Positions 54,196 to 63,629 of a stretch of DNA of 64,000 bases are shown piece after piece. Where the stretch lies: NCBI GenBank assembly GCA_001897515.1, contig MKTA01000006.1, forward strand, positions 1 through 64,000. The letters are read 5' to 3'. The notes beneath the pieces are model-generated. The model ran no database searches. It was given only the letters and a program-made list of their open reading frames with translations, and was not told where the DNA came from. This stretch comes from Bacteroidetes bacterium 41-46 (GTDB taxonomy: Bacteria; Bacteroidota; Bacteroidia; Bacteroidales; UBA932). The position numbers were made by a program, and so were the translations under genes. Position 1 is the first letter of the stretch, and each line of letters starts with the position of its first letter.

Positions 54196-55785
54196 TCAAT
54201 CACTATTTGAGGGGATAGTTGAGGCATTGCCTTCTCTGACGGCTCTGTAGTGCGGAGACATAATCTCAATACCCGCTTTTTTAAATGTCTCTTGTATGTT
54301 TTTATGAAGTTCTGAGTATATAACAGCCTGTTTTGAAGCCTCCTTTGTGTAAGCGTTTATCTGATATGCAACATAAAAATCATCTAATCCGGTTTGCAAC
54401 ACAAATGGTTTTGGATCCTTTGAGATAAACTCTGTTATATTTGCTGCTCTCTCAAGAGCTTTGTGAACATCTTTCCATGGCACATCATAGCCAATTGTTA
54501 CAGTTGTATGAATAATTAACCCCTCCTCCTTTGCCAGCGTTGTGAAATTTGTTGTATTGCCGGTCAATATTGATGAGTTTGGAATTGTAATCTCTTCGTT
54601 TTTTTGTGTTTTTAGTCTGGTTACCAGCAATGTTTTCTCAATTACATCTCCTGTGATTTCTCCAATTTTAATTCTGTCTCCAATTTTAAACGGTCTCATA
54701 TATGTAATTACAAGTCCTGCTACAATGTTCCCGATTGCAGAGGATGAGCCAAGTGAAACAAGAACTCCGACAAATACGGACACTCCCTTAAATATCTCTG
54801 AATCAGAACCTGGTAGATGGGGGAATATTAGAACAAGTGTGAAGGCAATTAGCAAGAACCTAACAATATTGTATGTGGGCATTGCCCAGTCTGAATGAAA
54901 TCCCCCTATGGTCAGCTTGCCACCCTCAATCTCAGAAAAGATGTATTTGACGAATTTATTAACATATTTCATTACTGTCGCAATCACAATTATCGTAAAC
55001 AGATGGGGCATATAGTCCCATATTGCGTACAGCATTCCTCTGAAAGGTGACCAGATAAGCCTGAAAAGCGTATCAGCCCACTCTCTTGAGAACGGAAATA
55101 TGCTGAATATTATAGGAAGGGTTATATAAAATAGAATAGCGTAAACTATCCATTTTGATAATTTAATAAGTCTGATTATAACGGCCAACTCCTGATCAGC
55201 AGAAAGGAATGTATAGTCTTTATAAGAGAGGTCCTTTAACCACTTGTTTTTGTTTGATTCAGTAATTTTCAAAAACCAAATATATCCTCTTGCAATAAGC
55301 CAGAGGATAAGCCAGGCTGCAGATATAACCCCTATTACCAGTGAGACTCTTCCAATTAGTGTCAAAAAACCTCTGTCTTCTCTAGCCCTAATAAGGTCAT
55401 TGGAAATTATTTGAAGATATTCAACAGATAAATCCTTGGGCTCTTTGGCTTCAAGCCCTGCATCACTCTCTGATACACTGAGAATGATGAGGTCTTTATA
55501 TACAATATCATAAGTACTCTCTTGATGGAGGACTTTTAAAGAGTCTATTATAAGGAAGTCATCATTGTAGAGTCTTTTGATTCTTGATGATATGTTTAAA
55601 GCCCTTTCAGCTGGAGATGATGTTCCCAGTTTTGCTTTGATAAAAAAGAGAGTATCCCTACTTAAGCCGATTACTGGGGCCCCTTCATTAGTTGTTGAAG
55701 ATGCCTCCTGACCCTCCGCCAGATATGGCGTAAAAATAAGTAAAGCCAGTATTATTTTTATTGTTATCAACTTTAACATACTCAT
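54196..55785 (-). CDS. MscS-family mechanosensitive channel (large form)
   Basis: This 529-residue inner-membrane protein has a signal peptide (about 1-24) and a periplasmic region to about 150. Several helices follow, then the MscS core. The pore helix region is VFVGVLVSLGSSSAIGNIVAGLV, followed by the MscS beta domain with FKIGDRIKIGEITGDVIEKTLL. It should open under turgor to release solutes. It is co-transcribed with the K+ channel (2-base gap). A second, shorter MscS is at 57.7-58.6 kb. Confidence 0.93.
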   Translation of the reverse strand: MSMLKLITIKIILALLIFTPYLAEGQEASSTTNEGAPVIGLSRDTLFFIKAKLGTSSPAERALNISSRIKRLYNDDFLIIDSLKVLHQESTYDIVYKDLIILSVSESDAGLEAKEPKDLSVEYLQIISNDLIRAREDRGFLTLIGRVSLVIGVISAAWLILWLIARGYIWFLKITESNKNKWLKDLSYKDYTFLSADQELAVIIRLIKLSKWIVYAILFYITLPIIFSIFPFSREWADTLFRLIWSPFRGMLYAIWDYMPHLFTIIVIATVMKYVNKFVKYIFSEIEGGKLTIGGFHSDWAMPTYNIVRFLLIAFTLVLIFPHLPGSDSEIFKGVSVFVGVLVSLGSSSAIGNIVAGLVITYMRPFKIGDRIKIGEITGDVIEKTLLVTRLKTQKNEEITIPNSSILTGNTTNFTTLAKEEGLIIHTTVTIGYDVPWKDVHKALERAANITEFISKDPKPFVLQTGLDDFYVAYQINAYTKEASKQAVIYSELHKNIQETFKKAGIEIMSPHYRAVREGNASTIPSNSD

Positions 55786-55809
55786 GGATTTTGTTTAAAG
55801 TTAATAAAA

Positions 55810-55835
55810 AACCTCTTGCCTTCTGACAAGAGGTT
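55810..55835 (-). terminator. Intrinsic terminator after the ferredoxin gene
   Basis: On the minus strand a 9-bp stem AACCTCTTG / CAAGAGGTT with an 8-base loop is followed by TTTTTATTAA. It lies 22 bases after the stop codon of the Bfd-like gene and about 25 bases before the MscS start. Confidence 0.85.
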
Positions 55836-55856
55836 CTGAACAATTGTTTTTATAAT

Positions 55857-56033
55857 TTAATTATTCTCATTATCCAGAATTTCCTGGATGTCATCTATGC
55901 ACATTCCGCATACTGTCCCGGCAGAGGTCTCTTCTCCAATCTCCTCAACTGTTTTCAACCCCTTCTCTTTTATAGCTTTAACAATCTCACTTCTGTAAAT
56001 TTCATTGCATGTGCAAATAATTTGATCTTCCAT
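55857..56033 (-). CDS. Bfd-like [2Fe-2S] ferredoxin
   Basis: This small protein of 58 residues (start at 56033, MEDQIICTCNE) has CxC at residues 7-9 and CGMC near residue 41, with spacing as in bacterioferritin-associated ferredoxin. That domain carries a [2Fe-2S] cluster, and in other bacteria it helps release iron from bacterioferritin. An upstream in-frame start adding 20 codons is possible but hydrophobic and unlike the family. It stands alone with its own terminator. No ferritin gene is in the window. Confidence 0.88.
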   Translation of the reverse strand: MEDQIICTCNEIYRSEIVKAIKEKGLKTVEEIGEETSAGTVCGMCIDDIQEILDNENN

Positions 56034-56167
56034 TAAAAATGTTTTTTGATAACTAAGTAGGTGAAACAAATTATTTGCAATAAAGTTTATCAACTTATTT
56101 AATATGGTTCCTCTCTTTCCTTAAACAATCAGAAGAGGTAAACATATGGTGATAATAATCGCCGCAG

Positions 56168-56932
56168 TTATCTTCTTCTTGTAAGTATAAAAATAATGAG
56201 ACCAGCCTGGATGACAATTGAAGTCCAGGCAGAATATATTATATCAAGGTGGAGAGGCTCTGTTGCCTCTCTTTTAACAATTATTCCGTAAAAGGCCCAA
56301 ATAATTACAAGGGCGTAGAAAATATCTGATCTTTTTAACAAAAATAGAATTGAGAGAATCGTGCCTGCAACTATCATTATAATCGCCCATATATTTTCCG
56401 GAATTCCTAATCCCCCCCAGTTCCAGTGAACCAGAAGGGCGGTTATATTTGCAATTGTTGCAACAGATATCCATCCCAGATAAATGCTGAAAGGAAGCTT
56501 TACAGAGAATCTGGCCCAGAGAGTGTCAATATTCTCTTTGTCCATTCTCTTTACAAGATATATCAGAGTTAGTAGCAGAAGGATCATAATAACGACAGAC
56601 AGAAAGACAAGCCTGTAGTGCCAGGAAATTATCCAGAGGGCATTAAACAGACATGTAAGTGCAAAAGCCCAGGTGGCCAAAGGAGATAGCAGGTAGGCCG
56701 AAGCCTTTTTGTTTATTGCTGCAACAGTCTGATTTATAATAAAAACGAATAAAAGTAGATATATAAGCCCCCATATAGAGAATGTAACTCCCGCAGGAAC
56801 AAATAAATTCGGATATAAATCTGACAGCTCTCCGGTTGTAAGGCCGTTTATAGGTAGTGCATTTGCCAGGGCATTAGCTGTAATCATTGCCACAAATAGC
56901 AGCAAGTTGATTATTATTGAGAACTTTTTCAT
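56168..56932 (-). CDS. TspO/MBR-related membrane protein
   Basis: This 254-residue protein has about eight transmembrane helices. It is rich in Trp and has the words LFVPAGVTFSIWGLIY, LFNALWIISWHY and PFSIYLGWISVATIAN, which are typical of the longer TspO/MBR-like (tryptophan-rich sensory) proteins in Bacteroidota. The signature region in true TspO binds porphyrins, but I cannot say the same for this form. It is the last gene of the operon beginning with the MuiA-like gene, 8 bases after the outer-membrane protein. Confidence 0.82.
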   Translation of the reverse strand: MKKFSIIINLLLFVAMITANALANALPINGLTTGELSDLYPNLFVPAGVTFSIWGLIYLLLFVFIINQTVAAINKKASAYLLSPLATWAFALTCLFNALWIISWHYRLVFLSVVIMILLLLTLIYLVKRMDKENIDTLWARFSVKLPFSIYLGWISVATIANITALLVHWNWGGLGIPENIWAIIMIVAGTILSILFLLKRSDIFYALVIIWAFYGIIVKREATEPLHLDIIYSAWTSIVIQAGLIIFILTRRR

Positions 56933-56940
56933 AGTTGAAT

Positions 56941-57711
56941 TTATAAAGGTATGTTATAACTTATTCCAGCTGAAATGTAAACCATTTTATTATTAAGACC
57001 GCTTCCAGCTGATATGTCAAGCTGAATATTCTCTTTTACAAGATATGTCAATCCACTATTTGCATTTATTTGTAAAACTTTTGTATTTGTAACTGATCCG
57101 TATATCTCTGCATATGCTCCCAATCGTTCACTTAATACCACTCCTAAAGCTGCTGAATAAATAAACTCACCCCCTGATTTACTGAACCAGTCATATCCAA
57201 TATTGTACCCAATGTTAAGGCTGTTGGTTAGCTCATGAGAGACAGCAAGTTTATTAATAGTTCCCCACTCACCTGAAGAGATTCCTTTTGACCCGGATGG
57301 CATAAGAATGTGTGAAATAAATGCAACCTCAGTAAGGGATCCCTCTTTTTTAAACAGCTGTATTTTAGCTCCTATCTCTGCATCTCCAATCCCATATTTA
57401 CTTTTCCAGCCATCTCCATATCTATTGAAAATGCCATCAGCAGAAATACTCCCTCTTAATTCAATATAATTGCTGACACCCATCCTGAAAAGAGTTTGAG
57501 GTACTCCCAGATGCCTCTCACTCTCCGTACCACCTCCCAGCCACTCCATAATAAGCCCGGATTCAATCTGCAGCCTTCCAAAATTAACTATTCTGGCAGA
57601 TTCAGTCTGGTCAGGCCTGTCTGTAATAATTTCAATACCTGAACCATTCTGACCAAGCGCAATGTTTATTGAAATAAATGAAAAAAATGTCAGGAGTAAT
57701 TTTATTCTCAT
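56941..57711 (-). CDS. Outer membrane beta-barrel protein (MetA/phenol-degradation-like family)
   Basis: This 256-residue protein has a signal peptide (about 1-20, ending NIALGQ). The family-typical ITDRPDQTESARIV follows, and then alternating beta-strand segments to the C-terminus. It looks like PF13557-type outer-membrane transporters, which have an unclear ligand. It lies 8 bases after the short MscS gene. Confidence 0.82.
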   Translation of the reverse strand: MRIKLLLTFFSFISINIALGQNGSGIEIITDRPDQTESARIVNFGRLQIESGLIMEWLGGGTESERHLGVPQTLFRMGVSNYIELRGSISADGIFNRYGDGWKSKYGIGDAEIGAKIQLFKKEGSLTEVAFISHILMPSGSKGISSGEWGTINKLAVSHELTNSLNIGYNIGYDWFSKSGGEFIYSAALGVVLSERLGAYAEIYGSVTNTKVLQINANSGLTYLVKENIQLDISAGSGLNNKMVYISAGISYNIPL

Positions 57712-57719
57712 ACAGAAAG

Positions 57720-58574
57720 TTAATTTTTGTGTACAGTAAGCTGAGGGAACGGAATCTCTATACCCTCTTTGTCAAAGGCCTCTTTTATCCGTTTGCGAAG
57801 CTCACCCATAACAGCCCATTGCATAATTGGTTTAGTATCGCCGAGTATCTTAAGATCAACAGAGGAGTCTGACAGGCTATCCACCCTAAGAAATTGAGGA
57901 GCAGATATTATGTGCTCTTTCCAGGCGGGATCTTCAGCAAGATCTTTACCCACCCGGTTTACAACCTCTATTGCATGGTCAAGCCTTGTGTTATAAGCAA
58001 CACCTATATTTAAGTTTACACGAGAGAAATATTTTGACATATTTGAGACTACAGTTATCTCCCCATTGGGAATATGGTGTACAGTCCCGTCAAGATCCCT
58101 TAGGGTAGTCATTCTGAGAGTAATATCCTCAACAGTGCCACCAACTCCTTTTATACTGACTACATCGCCAACCCTGAATTGATTTTCAATTATTATAAAC
58201 AGACCGGTAATAATATCGCGTATAAGGTATTGTCCCCCAAATCCGACGGCAATACCTGCAATCCCCGCACCTGCAAGAATAGGGGTGATTTTAATTCCTA
58301 TCTCAGAAAGAATCATCAGGGTAGCTATAGTGATTAAGAGTATTTTCACAATTCCATTGAAGATCCTCATTAATGTCTCCTCCCTCTTCTTCTCGGCATC
58401 CTGTGAAACCTGACTGTTAGATGTTACAGCTATTCTTACGCTTCTACGGATTATTCTTTTGAATACTTTATTGAGTATAAATGTTCCTGATATAACTATG
58501 AGAATATTAATCCCGTGGGTAAGCAACCAGGGTAAAAGATTGTCAAGCCAAACAGATAATTGTTCATTCATCAT
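57720..58574 (-). CDS. MscS-family mechanosensitive channel (short form)
   Basis: This 284-residue protein has about three transmembrane helices. The TM3 pore segment is GAGIAGIAVGFGGQYLIRDIITG. The beta domain with FRVGDVVSIKGVGGTVEDITLR follows, then the alpha/beta vestibule. It is close to Escherichia coli MscS in size and layout. Its start overlaps the MuiA-like gene by 4 bases (ATGA), so the two are coupled. Confidence 0.95.
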   Translation of the reverse strand: MMNEQLSVWLDNLLPWLLTHGINILIVISGTFILNKVFKRIIRRSVRIAVTSNSQVSQDAEKKREETLMRIFNGIVKILLITIATLMILSEIGIKITPILAGAGIAGIAVGFGGQYLIRDIITGLFIIIENQFRVGDVVSIKGVGGTVEDITLRMTTLRDLDGTVHHIPNGEITVVSNMSKYFSRVNLNIGVAYNTRLDHAIEVVNRVGKDLAEDPAWKEHIISAPQFLRVDSLSDSSVDLKILGDTKPIMQWAVMGELRKRIKEAFDKEGIEIPFPQLTVHKN

Positions 58575-60166
58575 TTTACAATTGTTTTATTCTTAGGATA
58601 TTTAATAATGTATTGCAAATCAATTTGTTTGCTTGCAGAGGGCTCCAGACTGATTTCCCATTTTACCTCACCGGTCTCTCTGGCCAGTACCCCGCCTGAT
58701 AAATTCTGAACAGATACCTCTATCTCGTCAATGGTTGAAACAGGAATCTGATCTGCAACTATAATATTAATATGCTGATTTTTATTGTTTCTTATAACTG
58801 TTCTCCAACCGTTTAACTCCTCTTTCTTACTACCGATAAATTTGTGTTCTGTATAATCTGTAATTTGTTCCCGGCTTACTGCAACGCCCCTGTCTCTTCC
58901 AAGAGAGAAATTCAGGGTATCTGAGGTATTCTCTGCATCAATAAAAGTTGTTCCGGTAAATCTTCCCTCAAAGTAAATATTTGCCTCCCCATTGAGAAGG
59001 TTATATTTTTCACGCTCTGCCACACTTGCCATTAAATATACATCCTTCTCAATCTTTGGAATTGCAAAGTATTTGTATTCGGCAGGCATCTCGTATGTAG
59101 TCAGATCCACAATATGGCTCTCCCCGTCTGAATTTATAGTATATCTGTTAGCTGTTGTGAACTCTACAGAGGTTTGCCTCTCAGATATAATAGCTGGAGC
59201 CTCTGCACTCTCCGGTACCTCCATAGTGCTGTAGGCTAAGTTCATATCCCTCTGAATTGATTTGGCCCCTCTTATTGCTACAATCTGAGGATATCTAAGA
59301 TACTGAGGTTCAAGTTTGGGCAATATTCCTGAAACTGAAGGGCTCCCGGATGACAGCCTTAATACAACATTGCTCCAGTTCTCTCCGGTTCTCTGAACAA
59401 CCTCACCTTTATAGGAGAGTATCAAAGGCCTGTCTAAACTTTCGGCCCTAATGTCATAGAGGGGTTTCCAACTTGCCCCTGATGTTGCATATGTAAGTCT
59501 GAGATTGTAGATTCCCGTATTCGCCGAACTTACCTTTACCAAGATCTCCCCGCTGGGAAGAGTGTTATCTCTCCTCATGTGTTCAATCTCCCTGGTTAAA
59601 GAGTCTCTGCTTTCTGTCAATTCTTTGATTATTTTGCTCTTTGCAATCTCTTTTATTTTAAGCGCGGAGAATCTGTTGCTGTAATAATCAGACATCTGTT
59701 GAACAGCTGCAACAGTCAGGGCAGTACTATGGCCGGCAATACTTCTGTTTGCTCTTAAGAAATCCATATCTTCAAGTATAACAGAGAGGTTTGAACTCTC
59801 GTCTGTAATTCTTCCGTTTAATTCACTTAACCTTTTCTCCAGTTTCTCAAGCTCCAAGCTTTTATCGCTCTTCACCAGAAAGTTACTCCTCTGAGTTACT
59901 GATAAAATAGTGAGGTTTTTATCTGAAGAGAACTGTACGCTGTTTCTTATTATACTTCTGGAAAGACCCTGAAAACTTAAGGTAGTCACACCCTTTGTAA
60001 TCTCAACAGATGTCTCTCTGATTATCTCTGCTCCATCTACAAAAAGTGTTACACCAGAAATTTTTGAATTTACAATTTTTATATCTTTTGCAGATTCTTG
60101 TGCAAAACCATACTCTGAATAAAATGCGAATACGCAGATAATAAGCGTAGTATAAATCCTTTTCAT
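58571..60166 (-). CDS. MuiA-family mucoidy inhibitor-like protein (DUF4139/DUF4140)
   Basis: This 531-residue protein has an N-terminal signal peptide (about 1-22). An N-terminal domain follows (VTLFVDGAEIIRETSVEI, about 38-56), a coiled coil at about 100-200, and a C-terminal DUF4139-like beta domain (LILSYKGEVVQRTGENW, and EWKISL-like end). MuiA-type proteins were first linked to capsule suppression, but the mechanism is not known. It heads the operon with MscS, the outer-membrane protein and the TspO-related protein. Confidence 0.88.
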   Translation of the reverse strand: MKRIYTTLIICVFAFYSEYGFAQESAKDIKIVNSKISGVTLFVDGAEIIRETSVEITKGVTTLSFQGLSRSIIRNSVQFSSDKNLTILSVTQRSNFLVKSDKSLELEKLEKRLSELNGRITDESSNLSVILEDMDFLRANRSIAGHSTALTVAAVQQMSDYYSNRFSALKIKEIAKSKIIKELTESRDSLTREIEHMRRDNTLPSGEILVKVSSANTGIYNLRLTYATSGASWKPLYDIRAESLDRPLILSYKGEVVQRTGENWSNVVLRLSSGSPSVSGILPKLEPQYLRYPQIVAIRGAKSIQRDMNLAYSTMEVPESAEAPAIISERQTSVEFTTANRYTINSDGESHIVDLTTYEMPAEYKYFAIPKIEKDVYLMASVAEREKYNLLNGEANIYFEGRFTGTTFIDAENTSDTLNFSLGRDRGVAVSREQITDYTEHKFIGSKKEELNGWRTVIRNNKNQHINIIVADQIPVSTIDEIEVSVQNLSGGVLARETGEVKWEISLEPSASKQIDLQYIIKYPKNKTIVK

Positions 60167-60352
60167 ATATTAAAAATGATTTGTAATTGTTAACGATTTT
60201 CTATACCAATATAAAAATAAAAATCCAGTTGTAAAATATTTTTAAAATCCAACGTTAGGGCACGCATTTTGCATAAAGTGCGCATAAAATTTGCTTTGAA
60301 TTTGTAAGCAAAATGTATCAAATTAATACACATTTATTACAAAAATGGTGCT
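60167..60352. other. Divergent intergenic region between muiA-like and glmS
   Basis: This 186-base region must hold promoters in both directions. GCATAAA occurs twice in direct orientation (60271-60277 and 60282-60288, 11 bp apart, about one helical turn). A 7-bp dyad TTTGCTT/AAGCAAA is at 60290-60312. The region is AT-rich. I see no B12 riboswitch despite the B12-dependent mutase downstream. Confidence 0.5.
60271..60312. promoter_or_regulatory. Candidate regulatory site upstream of glmS
   Basis: Two GCATAAA direct repeats at 11-bp spacing are followed by the dyad TTTGCTT-(9)-AAGCAAA, 40-80 bases before the glmS ATG. This may be an operator overlapping the promoter. No exact -7 consensus is present; TAAAATTTG at 60285-60293 is the nearest, with one extra base. 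Confidence 0.35.
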
Positions 60353-60760
60353 ATGAAGAAAAAAACTATCGTTACCGGGGTCATTGGAGCTGATGTTCAT
60401 GCTGTAGGCAACAAAATTCTTGCCTATGCACTTGAACAAGCCGGTTATAATATTGTCAACCTCGGCGTAATGGTTTCACAAGAGGAGTATATTGAGGCGG
60501 CTCTTGAGACAAACGCAGATGCTATTTTGGTCTCGTCTCTCTACGGCCACGGAGAAATTGACTGTAATGGACTCAGAGAGAAGTGTGACGAGGCTGGTCT
60601 GAAGAATATTCCGCTTTTAGCCGGCGGAAACCTGGTAGTAGGAAAGCAGGAGTTCAGTGAGGTGGAAAAGAGGTTCCTTGATATGGGGTTTACAAAGGTT
60701 TACCCTCCGGGAACTCAGCCTGAAACCACAATTGAAGATTTGAAAATTATGCTCCAATAG
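60353..60760 (+). CDS. glmS: Methylaspartate mutase, small cobalamin-binding subunit (sigma/S)
   Basis: Glutamate mutase rearranges L-glutamate to (2S,3S)-3-methylaspartate with adenosylcobalamin. This 135-residue subunit has the base-off B12-binding motif DVHAVG (Asp14, His16, Gly19) and the later [12 protein letters not shown]. It is followed by glmL after 2 bases. The symbol should not be confused with glucosamine-6-phosphate synthase. The gene heads the fermentation cluster. Confidence 0.96.
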   Translation: MKKKTIVTGVIGADVHAVGNKILAYALEQAGYNIVNLGVMVSQEEYIEAALETNADAILVSSLYGHGEIDCNGLREKCDEAGLKNIPLLAGGNLVVGKQEFSEVEKRFLDMGFTKVYPPGTQPETTIEDLKIMLQ

Positions 60761-60762
60761 GG

Positions 60763-62145
60763 ATGATTTATCTAACGGCAGATATCGGGAGCACCTATAC
60801 AAAACTGGCCGCAACGGATAGTGAGAGTGGCAGTATATTGGGAACGGCGTGCGCCTTCACTACCATCGGGACAGATGTGAGAGAGGGTTTTCACGCCGCT
60901 CTCCGTAAACTGGAGTCTGCCATCGGTGAGCTGAGCTATGATAGACTAATATGCTGCAGCAGTGCAGCCGGCGGTTTAAAGATGGTAGCTTTGGGGCTGG
61001 TCCCGGAGCTGACTGCGAAGGCGGCAAGGCTCGCAGCCTCAAGCGCCGGAGCAAAGGTTGTCAAGACCTACTCTTTTGAGATATCAATGGCGGAACAGAT
61101 GGAGATTGAGAAGATATCTCCGGATCTGATTCTGTTATGCGGAGGGACTGATGGTGGAAACAGAGAGGTCATAACATCTAACGCAAAGAGACTATGCCTG
61201 ATTAAAGGCGACTTTGCAATAATTGCTGCGGGAAACAAAAGCGCATCTCACGAGCTTCAGGATATCTTCACAAGTTCAGGCAAACAGTTTGTTATCACAG
61301 AAAATGTAATGCCTGAGTTCAACAAACTCAATATTGAGCCGGCAAGAAAATGTATTGAAGAGCTATTCATAAACAGAATAGTTGAGGCCAAAGGGCTATC
61401 TCTTCTTCAGAAAATGAGCGGTTATGAGATTATACCCACTCCGCTGGCTGTAATGAGGGCTTGTGAACTTCTAAGTAAAGGGGCAGCAGGAGAGAGCGGA
61501 ATGGGTGACCTTATGGCCGTTGATCTTGGAGGTGCCACAACGGATATATACTCTATGAGCGAAGGGAGACCATCCCTTGAAAATATGCTGCCAAAGGGAT
61601 TGCCTGAGCCTTATGCCAAACGGAGCGTTGAGGGAGATTTGGGCATGAGATACAGCCTGCCATCACTGAAAGAGGCAACAGATATCAGAATTATATCTGC
61701 ACTATCTGATGTTCCGGCTGATCAGGTTGAAGAGTGGCTGGACCAATGTATAGCCAATCCAGATACAGTAGCAGTTGAGGACTCCCCGCAACAGAGAGTG
61801 GAGGAGGCCTTGGCAAGAGTCGCAATAGAGATTGCTACAGAGCGCCATTCAGGTGTGGTAGAGAGTGTTTATACACCATTAGGACAAATGTTTGCACTAA
61901 CAGGTAAGGACCTGTCAGAGGTTCCTGCAGTTATAGGAATTGGCGGAGCCTTGATCAACAGCAAAGATCCGGTAAAAATTCTTGCCGGGTCAAAATATGA
62001 CAGCCAGAGATTTATGTATGCCAAACCCAGAAGTCCAAAATACTATCTTGATTCAAAGTATATTTTCGCTTCAATGGGTTTGCTAAGCAGCGTTGATCCA
62101 ATGCTTGCTTTGAAAATTTTGAAAAGAGAGTTAAAAGAAATATAA
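60763..62145 (+). CDS. glmL: Methylaspartate mutase accessory protein GlmL (MutL)
   Basis: This 460-residue protein of the ASKHA ATPase fold has DIGSTYTK at residues 7-14 and the second phosphate site AVDLGGATTDIYS at about 247-259. It is thought to reactivate the mutase by exchanging damaged cobalamin, by analogy with the diol dehydratase reactivases. It always sits between the two mutase subunits in such clusters. The glmE gene begins 15 bases after it. Confidence 0.94.
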   Translation: MIYLTADIGSTYTKLAATDSESGSILGTACAFTTIGTDVREGFHAALRKLESAIGELSYDRLICCSSAAGGLKMVALGLVPELTAKAARLAASSAGAKVVKTYSFEISMAEQMEIEKISPDLILLCGGTDGGNREVITSNAKRLCLIKGDFAIIAAGNKSASHELQDIFTSSGKQFVITENVMPEFNKLNIEPARKCIEELFINRIVEAKGLSLLQKMSGYEIIPTPLAVMRACELLSKGAAGESGMGDLMAVDLGGATTDIYSMSEGRPSLENMLPKGLPEPYAKRSVEGDLGMRYSLPSLKEATDIRIISALSDVPADQVEEWLDQCIANPDTVAVEDSPQQRVEEALARVAIEIATERHSGVVESVYTPLGQMFALTGKDLSEVPAVIGIGGALINSKDPVKILAGSKYDSQRFMYAKPRSPKYYLDSKYIFASMGLLSSVDPMLALKILKRELKEI

Positions 62146-62160
62146 AATTAAAAAATCACA

Positions 62161-63612
62161 ATGGAAATCAGAAACAAAAGAATTCCGGAAGATCAGTTCT
62201 TTGCAGAACGCAAGGAGGTTCTGAAGCAGTGGCCTACAGGAGATGGCGTTGACTTTAACGAGGCTGTAAGCTACCAAAAGGCAATTGCTCAGGAGAGGCG
62301 TTTCGGCAATAAAATGCAGCAGGCGGACAAGAGCGGGGAGACCCTGATTCAGCCGAGGGCAGGTGTTGCGCTTTATGATGAACATATTAAACTTCTTCAG
62401 TATCTTGAGAAAGAGGGGGAGGCAGACCTGCTCCCAACAACTGTGGACAGCTATACAAGGCTTAACAGATATACAGAGGCTCAGACAGGAATTGAGAAGA
62501 GTCGTGAGAGCGGAAGATCAATGCTGAACGGATTTCCAATAGTAAACTATGGAGTTGAGATATGCCGCAAGGTAACCTCATCGCTGGATTCTCCTGTTCA
62601 GGTTCGTCACGGAACACCAGATGCAAGACTTTTAACAGAGATTTCTATTGCGGGAGGCTTTACTTCGTATGAGGGGGGCGGAATCTCATACAATATTCCG
62701 TATTCAAAGAACCACTCTCTTGAGAAGACCATTGCCCACTGGCAATATGCAGACAGATTAATTGGAATGTACGAAGAGGCGGGCGTCTCAATCAACAGAG
62801 AACCGTTCGGTCCGCTTACAGGCACACTTGTTGCTCCGTGTATATCAAACTCTGTTGCAGTACTTGAGTCTCTTCTTGCAGCAGAGCAGGGAGTAAAGGA
62901 TATAACTGTTGGTTATGGTCAGTGCGGAAACCTGATTCAGGATGTGGCTGCAATAAGATCTCTCAAGATGATGACAAGAGAGTATCTGGACAAATTCGGA
63001 TACAGGGACGTAAAGGTAACAACAGTATTCCACCAATGGATGGGAGGCTTTCCTCAGGATGAATCAAAATCCTTTGGAGTAATATCATGGGGTGCAGCTG
63101 CCGCTGTATTGGCTAAGGCAACCAAAGTTATTGTTAAAACTCCGCACGAAGCAATGGGTGTTCCCACTAAAGAGGCAAACGCATCAGGGCTTAGAGCAAC
63201 AAAACAGCTTACATCTATGCTTAAAGACCAAAGTTTCACTGAGATTCCCGCTGTTGTTGCCGAGAGCAACATTATTATGCAGGAGATGAGGTGTATTCTG
63301 GGAAAAGTAGAGGAGCTTGGAAGGGGTGACTTTGCATTGGGAACAGTTGCAGCTTTTGAAGCCGGAGTTCTTGATGTTCCGTTTGCACCCAGCAGATACA
63401 ACGCAGGAAAGGTAATGCCTGCAAGAGATAACTCAGGAGCCGTAAGGTTGTTGGAAATTGGGAACCTTCCATTCACAAAGGATCTTAAGGATTTCCACAG
63501 AGAGAAACTTGAGCAGAGGGCTGCTTTTGAAAATCGTCCGGTAAGCTTTCAGATGGTTATTGACGATGTTTATGCAATAGGTAAAGGCTTCCTTGTAGGA
63601 AGGCCAAAATAG
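62161..63612 (+). CDS. glmE: Methylaspartate mutase, large subunit (epsilon/E)
   Basis: This is the catalytic TIM-barrel subunit of glutamate mutase, 483 residues, full length. Conserved blocks include [35 protein letters not shown] and [15 protein letters not shown]. The active-site Arg and Glu cluster for glutamate binding falls in these regions. The lyase gene follows after 17 bases. Confidence 0.96.
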   Translation: MEIRNKRIPEDQFFAERKEVLKQWPTGDGVDFNEAVSYQKAIAQERRFGNKMQQADKSGETLIQPRAGVALYDEHIKLLQYLEKEGEADLLPTTVDSYTRLNRYTEAQTGIEKSRESGRSMLNGFPIVNYGVEICRKVTSSLDSPVQVRHGTPDARLLTEISIAGGFTSYEGGGISYNIPYSKNHSLEKTIAHWQYADRLIGMYEEAGVSINREPFGPLTGTLVAPCISNSVAVLESLLAAEQGVKDITVGYGQCGNLIQDVAAIRSLKMMTREYLDKFGYRDVKVTTVFHQWMGGFPQDESKSFGVISWGAAAAVLAKATKVIVKTPHEAMGVPTKEANASGLRATKQLTSMLKDQSFTEIPAVVAESNIIMQEMRCILGKVEELGRGDFALGTVAAFEAGVLDVPFAPSRYNAGKVMPARDNSGAVRLLEIGNLPFTKDLKDFHREKLEQRAAFENRPVSFQMVIDDVYAIGKGFLVGRPK

Positions 63613-63629
63613 ATATAAAGGGGATTAAC

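Noticed and set aside
60167-60352. B12 riboswitch before the glutamate mutase genes
   Set aside because: I looked for the B12-box and the conserved core elements and did not see them; the region is short and AT-rich.
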